Assembly: GCF_000263855.1 (NCBI RefSeq) | Contig: NZ_AJWX01000006.1 | Location: forward strand, 1 to 64,000 | Source: Pseudomonas sp. M47T1 | GTDB lineage: Bacteria > Pseudomonadota > Gammaproteobacteria > Pseudomonadales > Pseudomonadaceae | Direction: 5' to 3' | DNA length: 64,000 nucleotides | The notes under the pieces: model-generated | What the model saw: only the letters and a program-made list of their open reading frames with translations | What the model was told of the DNA's origin: nothing | Databases searched by the model: none | Shown: in pieces, positions 23,824-33,453 of the stretch | Numbering within the stretch: position 1 is the first letter of the stretch | Layout of the letters: each line of letters starts with the position of its first letter | Made by a program: the position numbers and the translations under genes

Positions 23824-24127
23824 GCTTGGCTATCCTTGGGCACCCAGAGGCGCGAAATTAAAGAGCAGAGACGGGCCTGCCTCATGATCAGACGTCCATG
23901 AACAGCCAAGGCAGCGTAGTAGTCGCACACGTGGAACTGAGCCAATCTTAGAGCAGACAAGGCCGCGACGCTGCAGCACTTATCACCCAGTAGCCACCAT
24001 TGATCGCCTGAAGGAAGGTCGGATTTTTGGCGCCATAAACCGGACAGAAAATAGGGTTATTACTGAAGCTAAATGTAACGGCTGGCCAATTGGAATTGCA
24101 AGGGGTAAGGGGTAAATCGCAGGCAAC
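23824..24127. other. Gap between acyltransferase and tRNA-Phe terminator
   Basis: No gene, repeat or clear regulatory element is seen. The acyltransferase promoter should lie at the left end. Confidence 0.4.
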
Positions 24128-24154
24128 AAAAAACCCGCACTAGGCGGGTTTTTT
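24128..24154 (-). terminator. Intrinsic terminator of tRNA-Phe
   Basis: AAAAAACCCGCACTAGGCGG with a following T-run forms a stem of CCCGC/GCGGG; it lies about 43 bases past the tRNA 3' end. Confidence 0.8.
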
Positions 24155-24196
24155 GGAAGCTTTCAGGTGACGCATGCACCACCTGAAAACGGAAGG

Positions 24197-24272
24197 TGGT
24201 GCCCAGAGACGGAATCGAACCGCCGACACGGGGATTTTCAATCCCCTGCTCTACCGACTGAGCTATCTGGGC
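24197..24272 (-). tRNA. tRNA-Phe (anticodon GAA)
   Basis: A 76-base tRNA on the reverse strand with encoded CCA. It begins GCCCAGATAGCTCAGTCGG, carries anticodon GAA in loop TTGAAAA, the T-arm GGTTCGATTCC and the acceptor end CTGGGCACCA. No integrated element is attached to it. Confidence 0.97.
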
Positions 24273-24363
24273 AACGGGGCGCATTAAAAGGCTTTTTCGA
24301 CTTTGCGTCAAGCAAGATCGCAAAAAATTTTTAATTAATTCCTTCGGTTACGTTTTCCAGTGG

Positions 24364-24636
24364 TCATTCGCTGGGTGGCACGTAGCCTTCGGCCTGGGCG
24401 TAGTCTTCGCCGCTGAAGAACTTGTCCATTTCGCCCTGCAGGTATTTGCGGTCTTCGGCGTTCATCATGTTCAGGCGCTTTTCGTTGATCAGCAGCGTCT
24501 GGTGTTTCTGCCAGTCAGCCCAGGCCTTCTGCGAAACGTGTTCGAAGATGTCCTGGCCCTTGGCACCCGGGTACGGAGGGCGCTCAAGGCCTGGCAGTTC
24601 TTCTTTGTACTTGCGGCACATCACGGTGCGGGTCAT
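24364..24636 (-). CDS. yggX: Oxidative-damage protection / Fe(II)-trafficking protein YggX
   Basis: Protein of 90 residues matching YggX in size and sequence ([47 protein letters not shown]). It protects iron-sulphur clusters from oxidation and holds Cys7, the conserved cysteine. Its ATG overlaps the mutY stop by 4 bases, a common pairing that links it to the Fe-S enzyme MutY. Confidence 0.93.
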   Translation of the reverse strand: MTRTVMCRKYKEELPGLERPPYPGAKGQDIFEHVSQKAWADWQKHQTLLINEKRLNMMNAEDRKYLQGEMDKFFSGEDYAQAEGYVPPSE

Positions 24637-25700
24637 GACAATTCTCCTGCATTCAAGGCATCGGCCGCGCGTTCAAGCAGCTTTTTCACCGGGGCGGCAA
24701 GGCCCAGGCGCGGCGGGGTGGCGAGGTTATACCAGAGCCAGTCGGCCTCGGCCACGTGGTGGGCCGACTCCTGCACCGGCACCAGCCAAGGCGCGATGGC
24801 CAATTGGAAGTGGCTGAAGGTGTGGGTGAGCGGCTCCAGCGCACGCGGTGCGTCCATGGCCAGGGCGTGCTGGCTGGCCAGGTGCTCGATGTCGTTGTAG
24901 CTGTCGAGCTCGGGCAGGCTCCACAGGCCGCCCCACAAGCCGCTGGACGGGCGGCGGTAAAGCAGAATGGCGCCGTCACGATTGATCAGCAACGGCATCA
25001 GGGTGTGCTTGAGCGGCACGGCCTTTTTCGGCTTGGGCACCGGGTAGCGAATTTCCAGGCCCAGCATGTGCGCCTGGCAGCCTGCTTCCAGCGGGCACAA
25101 CAGGCAGCTGGGTTTGGTGCGGGTGCACAGGGTGGCGCCTAGGTCCATCATGGCCTGGGTGTAGTTGTTCACCCGTGCGTGGGGCGTGTAGCGCTCGGCG
25201 TTGGCCCACAGCTGTTTCGCCACCTTGGGCTCGCCCGGGTAGCCTTCCTGTGCGGTATAGCGGGCCAGCACGCGCTTGACGTTGCCGTCCAGGATAGGCG
25301 CGCGCAGGCCCATGCTGATGCTGGCGATGGCGCCGGCCGTGGACAGCCCGATGCCTGGCAACTGGGTCAGCTTCTCGACGTCACGGGGGAACTCGCCGCC
25401 GTACTGCTGCACCACGATCTTCGCGGCTTTGTGCAGGTTGCGGGCGCGGGTGTAGTAGCCAAGCCCGGTCCACAGGTGCAGCACTTCGTCTTCAGGTGCC
25501 TCGGCCAGGGCTTGGACCGTGGGCAGCGAGGCCATGAAGCGGTCGAAGTAGTTCAGCACGGTGCTGACCTGGGTTTGTTGCAACATGATCTCCGACACCC
25601 ACACCCGGTAGGGGGTGATGCCCTGTTGCCAGGGCAGGTCGTGACGGCCGTTGCGGTCGAACCATTCCAGTACGGCGGTGGAAAATTGCTCTGGGTTCAT
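24633..25700 (-). CDS. mutY: A/G-specific adenine DNA glycosylase MutY
   Basis: Protein of 355 residues from ATG 25700. It removes adenine mispaired with 8-oxoguanine. [13 protein letters not shown] supplies the catalytic Glu, the helix-hairpin-helix reads [17 protein letters not shown], and Asp follows in [14 protein letters not shown]. The Fe-S cluster is C-x6-C-x2-C-x5-C ([17 protein letters not shown]). A NUDIX-like C-terminal domain recognises 8-oxoG. It overlaps the asmA-like gene upstream (ATGA) and yggX downstream, forming one operon. Confidence 0.95.
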   Translation of the reverse strand: MNPEQFSTAVLEWFDRNGRHDLPWQQGITPYRVWVSEIMLQQTQVSTVLNYFDRFMASLPTVQALAEAPEDEVLHLWTGLGYYTRARNLHKAAKIVVQQYGGEFPRDVEKLTQLPGIGLSTAGAIASISMGLRAPILDGNVKRVLARYTAQEGYPGEPKVAKQLWANAERYTPHARVNNYTQAMMDLGATLCTRTKPSCLLCPLEAGCQAHMLGLEIRYPVPKPKKAVPLKHTLMPLLINRDGAILLYRRPSSGLWGGLWSLPELDSYNDIEHLASQHALAMDAPRALEPLTHTFSHFQLAIAPWLVPVQESAHHVAEADWLWYNLATPPRLGLAAPVKKLLERAADALNAGELS

Positions 25701-27931
25701 CGTTTGAACAGACCTTTCAGCGTGTTTTTCAGCTCGGGGCTGACTTTGTCGCCGAATTTTTCTTCCAGTTTTTCGGTGATCCTGTCGCCGGCGACCTTGG
25801 CAGCTACCTTGCCCACACCTTCGCGGTCGATACGGCAGGCCTTGGCCCCCAGTTCGATCGGGCCGCGGCAGCGCAGTGGCCATTCAATGCCGGCGATGCG
25901 TTCGTTGACCTGGCAAGCCGGGTCGGGCATGTCGCTCTTGTCGCCTTCGATGACCACGCCCACGCGGTAGTCCATGCCTAGCACGCGCAAGTCGATGTCG
26001 CCGTTGGCGTTCACCACCAGGCCCGGAATACTGACTTTCAGGTCCGGGTTGCTGGCCACGCCATTGTGTATCGTCACGCTGCCTTTCAGCTCGCGGAAGG
26101 GGGTGTCCTTGCCGCGCGCGTCGCCGCTGAGCGTCTTGCGATTGAGGGTGGCGATGCCCTGGCACAGCTGCTGTTCCAGGTTGGCATTCACCAGCACGCC
26201 GTCGTTGAGGACAAAATTGGCGGGGCCGTTCAGGCTATCGATCAGCGCTTTCTGGCTGTTGCCGGTGCCGGTCAGGTTGCTGTTGAGGGTCATCAGCCCG
26301 CGCACCGGTGGTGGGTTGCCGTTCTTGCCCTTGATGAAGTGCTCAACCGGCACTTTGTTCAGTTGCGTCTGCAAGGCCACCAGCGGTTTGTCGGGGCGCA
26401 CGTCGAGGGTGCCCTTGGTGCTGAAGGAGCCGTCGTACAGGCCGCCGGACAGGTTTTCCAGGGTAATCAGGCCGTTCTGGCCCTGGGCCTTGAGGCTGGC
26501 ATTGTCGATGGGCCACTGGTTGAGCGTCAGTTGACCGAAGCTCAGGTCGGCCTGCAGGTCCAGTTTGCGCAGGCGCTCCACCGGCAGCAGGGTGTCGTTG
26601 CTCCACGCGCCCTGGGTAGGGGCATTGGGCAGTGGCGTGTCGCCCGCGCCACCGATTGCGGTGGCCTCGGTGGTTTTTACCTCGGCGTCACGCGCCGCGC
26701 CAGCGCTGGAGGCCTCGGCGCTCTTGGGTTTCATGTAGCGGTCAGCGTCGAACTTGTCGGCCTTGAGCTGCACGCGCAGGGCCTGCTTGGCGAAATCGGC
26801 AATGGCCAGGTTGCCGGCAAAGCTGCTGCCATCCAGTTTCATCGCCAGGTCGTTCAGCGCCAGGCTGTTGGGTGTGCCTTCCAGGCGTGCGACCATTTCG
26901 AACTGGCCCAGGCTGCCGTCAGCCATGACTGGCAGTGGCTGGTTGATGCTGTCCATGAAGGCGCGCAGGTCCATCTGGGCAATCGACAGGCCGCCGCTGA
27001 GCTTGGGCTCGGTGGCCAGGTCGCGGGCGTTCAGGTCGCCCAGCGCGCGCAGCTGGTTGATGGACAGCTTGAGGTTGCTCCAGTCGGCAACGTGGGCACC
27101 CATGTCGACGTTCAGGTTGCCCTGGGCCGAATAGGTCACGGTCTTGCCTTGCAGCGGGTCGCCGCCCATTTCACCCGACAGTTTCAGGTCGCTGAACTGG
27201 TAGCGCTTGAGGGCGCGCTCCATGCGCAGCTCGCCATTGAGCTCGGTACGCGCGCGCAGGTTGGGCTGGTTGGTGCCCAGAAACGCCGTGAGCTTGACCG
27301 CAATGTCGATGCCGTCGTGTACCGGGCCGGTGCTCAGCTGGATGCTTTCTGCGGTGAGCTCGCGGCCGCTCCTGGCATCGCTGAACTGCACGCGCGCGTT
27401 GTTCACGGTCAGGCTGTCGATGTCCAGCTTTACTGGGCGGTCGGCCTTGTCAGGCTTGCTTTGGGAAACCGGTGCAGGGTTGGCGATGTTGGGGTCTACC
27501 ATGTCGCCAGGCGCAGGTGGCTTGGGCAGCGCCTTGCCAATGTCCTGCCAGTTGCCGTGGCCGTTTTCGTCGCGGGTAAGCGTCAGGTTAAGGCCTTCCA
27601 CACGTACGTCGCTCATCTGCACTTCACGGCGCAGCAGCGGCAGCACACGCACCGACAGGCCCAGCATCTGCAGGTCGGCGAACGGCGTCTTGGGGTTCTG
27701 CAAGGTCGCGATGCTGGCGTCGTGCAACTCCAGGCCCAGCCACGGGAACAGGCTCCAGCCTATATCACCGTTAAGGGTCAGCTCGACGTGGGCCTTGTCG
27801 CGGGCCAGCTTGCGAATCTCGTCTTTGTAGTCGTTGGGATCGAAGAAGTGGGTCACGGCGAAACCGAGAGCCACAATGATCAGCAACAGCCCGAGAACAC
27901 ACAGCCCCAGGATTTTGCCGAACGCTTTCAT
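25697..27931 (-). CDS. AsmA-family outer-membrane assembly/lipid-transport protein
   Basis: Protein of 744 residues. An N-terminal membrane anchor (ILGLCVLGLLLIIVALGFAVTHFF) is followed by the typical AsmA start FDPNDYKDEIRKLARDKAHVEL and a long beta-rich periplasmic part ending in the AsmA C-terminal domain (QKALIDSLNGPANFVLNDGVLVNANLEQ). Family members bridge inner and outer membranes and influence phospholipid and LPS balance. It is the first gene of the asmA-mutY-yggX operon. Confidence 0.88.
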   Translation of the reverse strand: MKAFGKILGLCVLGLLLIIVALGFAVTHFFDPNDYKDEIRKLARDKAHVELTLNGDIGWSLFPWLGLELHDASIATLQNPKTPFADLQMLGLSVRVLPLLRREVQMSDVRVEGLNLTLTRDENGHGNWQDIGKALPKPPAPGDMVDPNIANPAPVSQSKPDKADRPVKLDIDSLTVNNARVQFSDARSGRELTAESIQLSTGPVHDGIDIAVKLTAFLGTNQPNLRARTELNGELRMERALKRYQFSDLKLSGEMGGDPLQGKTVTYSAQGNLNVDMGAHVADWSNLKLSINQLRALGDLNARDLATEPKLSGGLSIAQMDLRAFMDSINQPLPVMADGSLGQFEMVARLEGTPNSLALNDLAMKLDGSSFAGNLAIADFAKQALRVQLKADKFDADRYMKPKSAEASSAGAARDAEVKTTEATAIGGAGDTPLPNAPTQGAWSNDTLLPVERLRKLDLQADLSFGQLTLNQWPIDNASLKAQGQNGLITLENLSGGLYDGSFSTKGTLDVRPDKPLVALQTQLNKVPVEHFIKGKNGNPPPVRGLMTLNSNLTGTGNSQKALIDSLNGPANFVLNDGVLVNANLEQQLCQGIATLNRKTLSGDARGKDTPFRELKGSVTIHNGVASNPDLKVSIPGLVVNANGDIDLRVLGMDYRVGVVIEGDKSDMPDPACQVNERIAGIEWPLRCRGPIELGAKACRIDREGVGKVAAKVAGDRITEKLEEKFGDKVSPELKNTLKGLFKR

Positions 27932-28256
27932 GGGCGAGTCCTTGTAGTTTCGAATTCAAATTTAGCCCGCGAGTATAGCGCCCCAGGCCAGGTGGCAGGG
28001 CACTGTGTGGGGCTGGGGTGGGCGGCGATCCTTGTTTCGTGATGTTTCTAGCAGTTTCAAGGAAAAAGGAGATGGCTAAACGCCTTTACTGTAACCCTCG
28101 AGTGGTAACCTGCGCGCTGTCGATGAGCTGATAGGCGGCGTCAATGTCGTGAAAAGCAAGGTGGTGCCGATAAAACCACTGAAGGCCTGCGTGCATGAGG
28201 GTCGTGGCAACCACCAGGGCCATCGAGCGAAAAATATCCAAGGGGGAATTATAAAA
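27932..28256. other. Divergent gap between asmA-like and MFS genes
   Basis: No gene is called. The asmA-like promoter and the MFS gene promoter should lie here. An ATG at 28073 follows AGGAG too closely and opens only 19 codons. Confidence 0.4.
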
Positions 28257-29921
28257 ATGAGCAGCACTATCACGTCCGGAGGGATCGCCAGCGAACGGCC
28301 GGCCTTCTTCTCCAAGGAACGCATCATCGCCAAGCCGGGCTTCAACCGCTGGCTGGTACCGCCGGCGGCGCTGGCCATCCACCTGTGCATCGGCATGGCC
28401 TATGGCTTTTCGGTGTTCTGGTTGCCTCTGTCGAAGGCCATCGGCATTTCCACGCCGGTGGCCTGTTCGGCTGACATGGGCTTGTTCACCCAGGTGTTTT
28501 CGTCCACCTGCGACTGGCCGATCTCCATGCTCGGCTGGATCTACACCCTGTTCTTCATCTTCCTGGGCTGCTCGGCGGCCATCTGGGGTGGCTGGCTGGA
28601 ACACGCCGGGCCGCGCAAGGCCGGTACTGTATCGGCCCTGTGCTGGTGCGGTGGCCTGCTGATTTCGGCGCTGGGGGTGTATACCCACCAGATCGCGCTG
28701 ATGTGGCTGGGCTCTGGCGTGATTGGCGGCATCGGCCTGGGGCTGGGGTATATTTCCCCGGTTTCGACGCTGATCAAGTGGTTCCCGGACAAGCGGGGCA
28801 TGGCCACTGGCATGGCGATCATGGGCTTTGGTGGCGGCGCCATGGTGGGTGCACCGCTTGCCGCGGCGTTGATGAGCCATTTCGCCACGCCTGACAGCGT
28901 TGGCGTGTGGCAGAGCTTCGTGGCCATGGCGGCAATCTACTTTGTGTTCATGATGGGCGGAGCGCTGTCCTACCGCGTGCCGCCTACCGGCTGGAAGCCC
29001 GAGGGCTGGACCGCACCGGTGAAGAAGGCCAGCAATGCCATGATTACCCACCGCCATGTGCACGTCAGTGTTGCGTGGAAAACCCCGCAATTCGCCCTGG
29101 TGTGGCTGGTGCTGTGCCTGAACGTGTCGGCGGGTATCGGCATTCTCGGCATGGCTTCGCCGCTGTTGCAGGAAGTGTTTGGTGGCAAGCTGCTGGGTGT
29201 GGACCTGACCTTCAGCCAGCTCAACGCCGCGCAGCTGGCCCAGATTGGCGCCATTGCCGCCGGTTTCACTGGCCTGCTGAGCTTGTTCAACATTGGTGGG
29301 CGCTTCTTCTGGGCGTCGTGCTCGGACTACATCGGCCGTAAAAACACCTATTTCGTGTTTTTCGCGCTGGGCTTTGCCCTGTACGGCCTGGTGCCGAACC
29401 TGGGCCACATGGGCAACATCGCGCTGTTCGTGGCCGCGTTCTGCGTGGTGCTGTCCATGTACGGCGGCGGTTTCGCCACCGTCCCGGCGTACTTGGCCGA
29501 CCTGTTCGGCACGCAGATGGTGGGTGCCATTCACGGTCGCCTGCTGACCGCCTGGGGGGCTGCCGGCGTGCTGGGCCCGGTACTGGTCAACTACCTGCGC
29601 GAGTATCAGTTGAGCATTGGCGTGGAGCGCGCCGCCGCCTACGACATTACCCTGTACATCCTCGCCGGCCTGCTGGTGCTGGGGTTCCTGTGCAATGCGC
29701 TGGTGCGCCCGGTGGCCGACAAGCACTTCATGACCGAACAGCAACTGGCCGCCGAACAGGCGCTGGGCCACGACAAGGGTGCCGACAGCCGCACCGTGCT
29801 TGAGTGGAAAGCGGCGCCGGGCACCAAGCCATTGGCCGTGCTGGCCTGGTTGGCGGTAGGCATTCCGCTGGCGTGGGGTGTGATCGTGACCTTGCAGAAA
29901 ACCGCTGTCCTGTTCCACTGA
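28257..29921 (+). CDS. MFS transporter of the OFA (oxalate/formate antiporter-like) family
   Basis: Protein of 554 residues from ATG 28257, with AGGGGGAATT as ribosome site. About 12 membrane segments are seen. GFNRWLVPPAALAIHLCIGMAYGFSVFWLPL is typical of the OFA family, WFPDKRGMATGMAIMGFGGGAMVG is the loop 4-5 motif, and a large central loop (about 245-265) separates the two halves. A C-terminal tail with a 13th hydrophobic segment (LAVLAWLAVGIPLAWGVIVTL) is unusual for a 12-segment carrier. Substrate unknown: oxalate, formate or another monocarboxylate are possible. Confidence 0.8.
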   Translation: MSSTITSGGIASERPAFFSKERIIAKPGFNRWLVPPAALAIHLCIGMAYGFSVFWLPLSKAIGISTPVACSADMGLFTQVFSSTCDWPISMLGWIYTLFFIFLGCSAAIWGGWLEHAGPRKAGTVSALCWCGGLLISALGVYTHQIALMWLGSGVIGGIGLGLGYISPVSTLIKWFPDKRGMATGMAIMGFGGGAMVGAPLAAALMSHFATPDSVGVWQSFVAMAAIYFVFMMGGALSYRVPPTGWKPEGWTAPVKKASNAMITHRHVHVSVAWKTPQFALVWLVLCLNVSAGIGILGMASPLLQEVFGGKLLGVDLTFSQLNAAQLAQIGAIAAGFTGLLSLFNIGGRFFWASCSDYIGRKNTYFVFFALGFALYGLVPNLGHMGNIALFVAAFCVVLSMYGGGFATVPAYLADLFGTQMVGAIHGRLLTAWGAAGVLGPVLVNYLREYQLSIGVERAAAYDITLYILAGLLVLGFLCNALVRPVADKHFMTEQQLAAEQALGHDKGADSRTVLEWKAAPGTKPLAVLAWLAVGIPLAWGVIVTLQKTAVLFH

Positions 29922-29948
29922 CAGTCAGCCTGCAAATCTGTGGTTTGC

Positions 29949-30036
29949 GTGGGGGCGGGCTGTGCCCGCGCAAAGGCCGCCGCGGTCTCTCAGAGACTTC
30001 GCGGTGTGGCCTTCGCGGGTAGAACCCGCTCCCACA
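29949..30036. repeat. REP pair before hisB
   Basis: GTGGGGGCGGGCTGTGCCCGCG and the inverted CGCGGGTAGAACCCGCTCCC. It separates the MFS gene from the histidine genes. Confidence 0.85.
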
Positions 30037-30091
30037 ACATCGATGAGCCCCTTATGTCAGCCTTTTGTTTCTGTTTGGCGCCCGTACGGCC

Positions 30092-30097
30092 TATAAT
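30092..30097 (+). promoter_or_regulatory. Probable -10 box of the hisB operon
   Basis: A perfect TATAAT lies 39 bases before the hisB start. No convincing -35 box stands at 16-18 bases, so only the -10 is called. Confidence 0.45.
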
Positions 30098-30135
30098 GAA
30101 CACCTTTTTCGCCCAATGATTTTGCGGAGCTGGTG

Positions 30136-30729
30136 ATGGCCGAACGTAAGGCGTCCGTCGAGCGCAACACTCTGGAAACCCAGATCAAAGCCTCGATCAA
30201 CCTGGATGGCACCGGAAAGGCCCGATTCGATATCGGGGTTCCCTTCCTTGAACACATGCTCGATCAGATCGCCCGTCACGGGTTGATCGACCTGGACATC
30301 GAGTGCAAGGGCGACCTGCATATCGACGATCACCATACCGTCGAAGACGTGGGTATTACGCTGGGCCAGGCGTTCAACCAGGCCATCGGCGACAAGAAGG
30401 GTATATTCCGCTACGGCCATGCCTATGTGCCGCTCGATGAAGCGCTGTCGCGCGTGGTCATCGACTTTTCCGGCCGCCCCGGCCTGCAGATGCACGTGCC
30501 CTACACCCGGGCCAGCGTAGGCGGCTTCGACGTGGACCTGTTCCAGGAATTTTTCCAGGGCTTCGTCAACCACGCCAACGTCACCCTGCACATCGACAAT
30601 CTGCGTGGGCACAACACCCACCACCAGATCGAGACGGTGTTCAAGGCGTTCGGCCGCGCACTGCGCATGGCCATTACCCTGGACGAACGCATGGCCGGGC
30701 AGATGCCCTCCACCAAGGGTTGCCTCTGA
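30136..30729 (+). CDS. hisB: Imidazoleglycerol-phosphate dehydratase HisB
   Basis: Protein of 197 residues, the monofunctional bacterial length. [16 protein letters not shown] and [19 protein letters not shown] hold the His/Glu ligands of the two manganese ions. It performs the sixth step of histidine synthesis. ATG 30136 is preferred over the adjacent GTG; GCGGAG lies upstream. It is followed by hisH with a one-base overlap. The order hisB-hisH-small gene-hisA-hisF is the usual one in Pseudomonas. Confidence 0.97.
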   Translation: MAERKASVERNTLETQIKASINLDGTGKARFDIGVPFLEHMLDQIARHGLIDLDIECKGDLHIDDHHTVEDVGITLGQAFNQAIGDKKGIFRYGHAYVPLDEALSRVVIDFSGRPGLQMHVPYTRASVGGFDVDLFQEFFQGFVNHANVTLHIDNLRGHNTHHQIETVFKAFGRALRMAITLDERMAGQMPSTKGCL

Positions 30730-31367
30730 TGCAGACGGTAGCGGTTATCGACTACGGCATGGGCAACCTGCACTCGGTGGCCAAGGCCCTCGAACACGTG
30801 GGTGCCGGCAAGGTAATGATCACCAGCGACGCTGCGGTCATCCGCGAAGCCGACCGCGTGGTGTTTCCCGGTGTGGGCGCGATCCGCGACTGCATGGCCG
30901 AGATCAAGCGCCTGGGCTTCGACAGCCTGGTGCGTGAAGTCAGCCTGGACCGCCCCTTCCTGGGTATCTGCGTGGGCATGCAAGCCCTGCTGGACCACAG
31001 CGAAGAGAACGACGGCGTGGACTGCATTGGCGTGTTCCCCGGCAACGTGAAGTTCTTCGGCAAGGACCTGCACGAAGACGGCGCGCACCTGAAGGTGCCG
31101 CACATGGGCTGGAACGAGGTGACCCAATCGGTGGACCACCCGCTGTGGCACAACATTCCCAACCTGGCGCGCTTCTACTTTGTGCACAGCTACTACATTG
31201 CCGCCGCCAAGGCTGGCCAGGTAGTGGGCCGCGGCCACTATGGCGTTGATTTCGCCGCCGCGCTGGCCGAGGGCTCGCGCTTTGCCGTGCAGTTCCACCC
31301 CGAGAAGAGCCATACCCATGGCCTGCAATTGCTGCAGAACTTCGCGGCGTGGGACGGGCGCTGGTAA
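30729..31367 (+). CDS. hisH: Imidazole glycerol phosphate synthase, glutaminase subunit HisH
   Basis: Protein of 212 residues. The class-I glutamine amidotransferase triad is visible: Cys in [11 protein letters not shown], and His and Glu in [11 protein letters not shown]. It makes ammonia from glutamine and passes it to HisF. The start overlaps the hisB stop (TGATG) and its stop overlaps the next gene. Confidence 0.96.
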   Translation: MQTVAVIDYGMGNLHSVAKALEHVGAGKVMITSDAAVIREADRVVFPGVGAIRDCMAEIKRLGFDSLVREVSLDRPFLGICVGMQALLDHSEENDGVDCIGVFPGNVKFFGKDLHEDGAHLKVPHMGWNEVTQSVDHPLWHNIPNLARFYFVHSYYIAAAKAGQVVGRGHYGVDFAAALAEGSRFAVQFHPEKSHTHGLQLLQNFAAWDGRW

Positions 31368-31624
31368 TGAGCAAGAAGAAACCGCCGATCCTCACGCTCA
31401 CCCCTGAGCAGGAAAGCCAGGCCACCACGAAGATCAAACGCTTCATGGAGGACCGCTTCGAGCTGGACCTGGGGTCGTTCGAGGCGGCGGAAATTCTTGA
31501 GCTGTTTACCCGTGAAATTGCTCCGCACTATTACAACAGGGCGATTTTCGATGTTCAGGCGCACCTCAAGGAGCGTTTCGAGAGCATTGAAAGCGACCTG
31601 TGGGCGCTCGAAAAGAGCAGCTGA
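31367..31624 (+). CDS. DUF2164-family small protein within the his cluster
   Basis: Protein of 85 residues ([20 protein letters not shown]) whose ATG overlaps the hisH stop. The sequence KIKRFMEDRFELDLGSFEAAEILELFTREIAPHYYNRAI is characteristic of the DUF2164 family. Its function is unknown; coupling to hisH suggests co-expression, not necessarily a part in histidine synthesis. Confidence 0.85.
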   Translation: MSKKKPPILTLTPEQESQATTKIKRFMEDRFELDLGSFEAAEILELFTREIAPHYYNRAIFDVQAHLKERFESIESDLWALEKSS

Positions 31625-31627
31625 TCG

Positions 31628-31704
31628 CTACAAGCTTCAAGCTTCAAGCAAAAGCTGTGTATCGACGCGGAACCTCTTGCAGCTTGCAGCTACTGGCTTG
31701 CAGC
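31628..31704. repeat. CAAGCT/AGCTTG-rich repeat upstream of hisA
   Basis: Short repeats CTACAAGCTTCAAGCTTCAAGC are followed by the complementary TTGCAGCTTGCAGCTACTGG and TTGCAGCTC, so the stretch can fold into a long imperfect hairpin. A very similar unit lies on the other side of hisA (32468-32552). Confidence 0.75.
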
Positions 31705-31726
31705 TCTTTTTACGAAGGAAAAAGCG

Positions 31727-32467
31727 ATGCTGATTATCCCTGCTATCGATCTTAAAGACGGTGCCTGCGTACGTCTGCGCCAGGGCCGCATGGAAGATTC
31801 CACGGTGTTCTCCGATGACCCGGTGAGCATGGCTGCCAAGTGGGTGGAGGGCGGCTGCCGCCGTCTGCATCTGGTCGACCTGAACGGCGCCTTCGAAGGC
31901 CAGCCGGTCAACGGCGAAGTGGTTACCGCCATCGCCAAGCGCTACCCGCACCTGCCGATCCAGATCGGCGGCGGCATTCGTTCGCTGGAAACCATCGAGC
32001 ACTACGTGAAAGCGGGCGTCAGCTACGTGATCATCGGCACCAAGGCTGTGAAACAGCCAGAATTCGTGGCCGAAGCCTGCAAGGCATTCCCGGGCAAGGT
32101 CATTGTCGGCCTGGACGCCAAGGACGGTTTCGTCGCCACCGACGGCTGGGCTGAAGTGAGCAGCGTGCAGGTCATCGACCTGGCCAAGCGTTTCGAAGCC
32201 GACGGCGTCAGCGCCATCGTCTACACCGACATCGCCAAAGACGGCATGATGCAGGGCTGTAACGTGCCGTTCACCGCAGCCCTGGCTGCGGCCACCAAGA
32301 TCCCCGTCATCGCCTCCGGTGGCATCCACAACCTGGGTGACATCAAGGCCCTGCTGGACGCCAAGGCACCTGGCATCATCGGCGCCATCACCGGCCGTGC
32401 CATCTACGAAGGCACCCTGGACGTGGCCGAAGCCCAGGCGTTCTGCGATGGCTACGTGGCTAGCTAA
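31727..32467 (+). CDS. hisA: ProFAR isomerase HisA
   Basis: Protein of 246 residues with a TIM-barrel fold. Asp in IPAIDLKDG and Asp in [12 protein letters not shown] are the two catalytic acids, and phosphate loops are in QIGGGIRS and ASGGIHN. It isomerises ProFAR for HisF. AAGGAAAAAGCG before the ATG provides the ribosome site. Related repeats flank the gene on both sides, separating it from its neighbours more than is usual in the operon. Confidence 0.96.
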   Translation: MLIIPAIDLKDGACVRLRQGRMEDSTVFSDDPVSMAAKWVEGGCRRLHLVDLNGAFEGQPVNGEVVTAIAKRYPHLPIQIGGGIRSLETIEHYVKAGVSYVIIGTKAVKQPEFVAEACKAFPGKVIVGLDAKDGFVATDGWAEVSSVQVIDLAKRFEADGVSAIVYTDIAKDGMMQGCNVPFTAALAAATKIPVIASGGIHNLGDIKALLDAKAPGIIGAITGRAIYEGTLDVAEAQAFCDGYVAS

Positions 32468-32552
32468 AAGCCGCAAGCTACAAGCTACAAGCTGCAAGTA
32501 ACAGCAACCGCAATCCGCTTCAGCTTGCAGCTTCAAGCTTGCAGCTCAAAGC
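32468..32552. repeat. CAAGCT/AGCTTG-rich repeat between hisA and hisF
   Basis: GCAAGCTACAAGCTACAAGC is followed by the complementary TTCAGCTTGCAGCTTCAAGC, giving a hairpin of the same kind as at 31628-31704. Confidence 0.75.
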
Positions 32553-32573
32553 TCTTAATCGGAGATTAAGCCC

Positions 32574-33344
32574 ATGGCGCTGGCCAAACGCATCATCCCT
32601 TGCCTGGACGTGGACAACGGCCGTGTGGTGAAGGGCGTGAAGTTCGAGAACATCCGCGACGCCGGTGACCCGGTGGAAATCGCCCGCCGTTACGACGAGC
32701 AGGGCGCGGACGAGATTACCTTCCTGGACATCACGGCCAGCGTCGACGGCCGTGATACCACGCTGCACACCGTCGAGCGCATGGCCAGCCAGGTGTTTAT
32801 CCCGCTGACCGTGGGCGGTGGCGTGCGCACGGTGCAGGACATCCGCAACCTGCTCAATGCCGGTGCCGACAAGGTCTCTATCAACACCGCCGCGGTGTTC
32901 AACCCAGAGTTCGTGGGCGAGGCAGCGCAGCATTTCGGTTCGCAGTGCATCGTGGTGGCCATCGACGCCAAGAAGGTCTCAGGCCCGGGTGAAACCCCGC
33001 GCTGGGAAATCTTCACCCATGGCGGCCGCAAGCCCACGGGCCTGGACGCCGTTGAGTGGGCCATGAAGATGGAAGGCCTGGGTGCCGGTGAGATCCTGCT
33101 GACCAGCATGGACCAGGACGGCATGAAGAACGGCTTTGACCTGGGCGTCACCCGCGCCATCAGCGATGCCCTGGGCATCCCGGTCATTGCCTCGGGCGGC
33201 GTTGGCAACCTGCAGCACCTGGCTGACGGCGTGATCGAAGGCCACGCCAGCGCCGTGTTGGCCGCCAGCATTTTTCACTTCGGTGAATACACCGTGCCGG
33301 AAGCCAAGGCGTTCATGGCCAGGCAGGGTATCGTCGTTCGCTGA
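32574..33344 (+). CDS. hisF: Imidazole glycerol phosphate synthase, cyclase subunit HisF
   Basis: Protein of 256 residues. [15 protein letters not shown] holds the first catalytic Asp and [15 protein letters not shown] the second. It joins PRFAR with ammonia from HisH to give IGP and AICAR. GGAGATTAAGCCC precedes the ATG. A hairpin (33358-33383) follows the stop. Confidence 0.97.
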   Translation: MALAKRIIPCLDVDNGRVVKGVKFENIRDAGDPVEIARRYDEQGADEITFLDITASVDGRDTTLHTVERMASQVFIPLTVGGGVRTVQDIRNLLNAGADKVSINTAAVFNPEFVGEAAQHFGSQCIVVAIDAKKVSGPGETPRWEIFTHGGRKPTGLDAVEWAMKMEGLGAGEILLTSMDQDGMKNGFDLGVTRAISDALGIPVIASGGVGNLQHLADGVIEGHASAVLAASIFHFGEYTVPEAKAFMARQGIVVR

Positions 33345-33357
33345 GCGTTATAAGCGT

Positions 33358-33383
33358 GTGGGAGCTGGCAAGGCAGCTCCCAC
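33358..33383 (+). terminator. Hairpin after hisF
   Basis: GTGGGAGCTG pairs with CAGCTCCCAC around a 6-base loop. There is no strong T-run; it may slow or end transcription. Confidence 0.5.
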
Positions 33384-33453
33384 ATGTATTGCCAGTGATG
33401 GCGAATTGCCTTAGTGTTTCGTTCGACAGCCATGGATGTGGGGCTCGACTCTC

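Noticed and set aside
28073..28132. 19-codon open frame upstream of the MFS gene
   Set aside because: The purine-rich AAGGAG touches the ATG, too close to work as its ribosome site.
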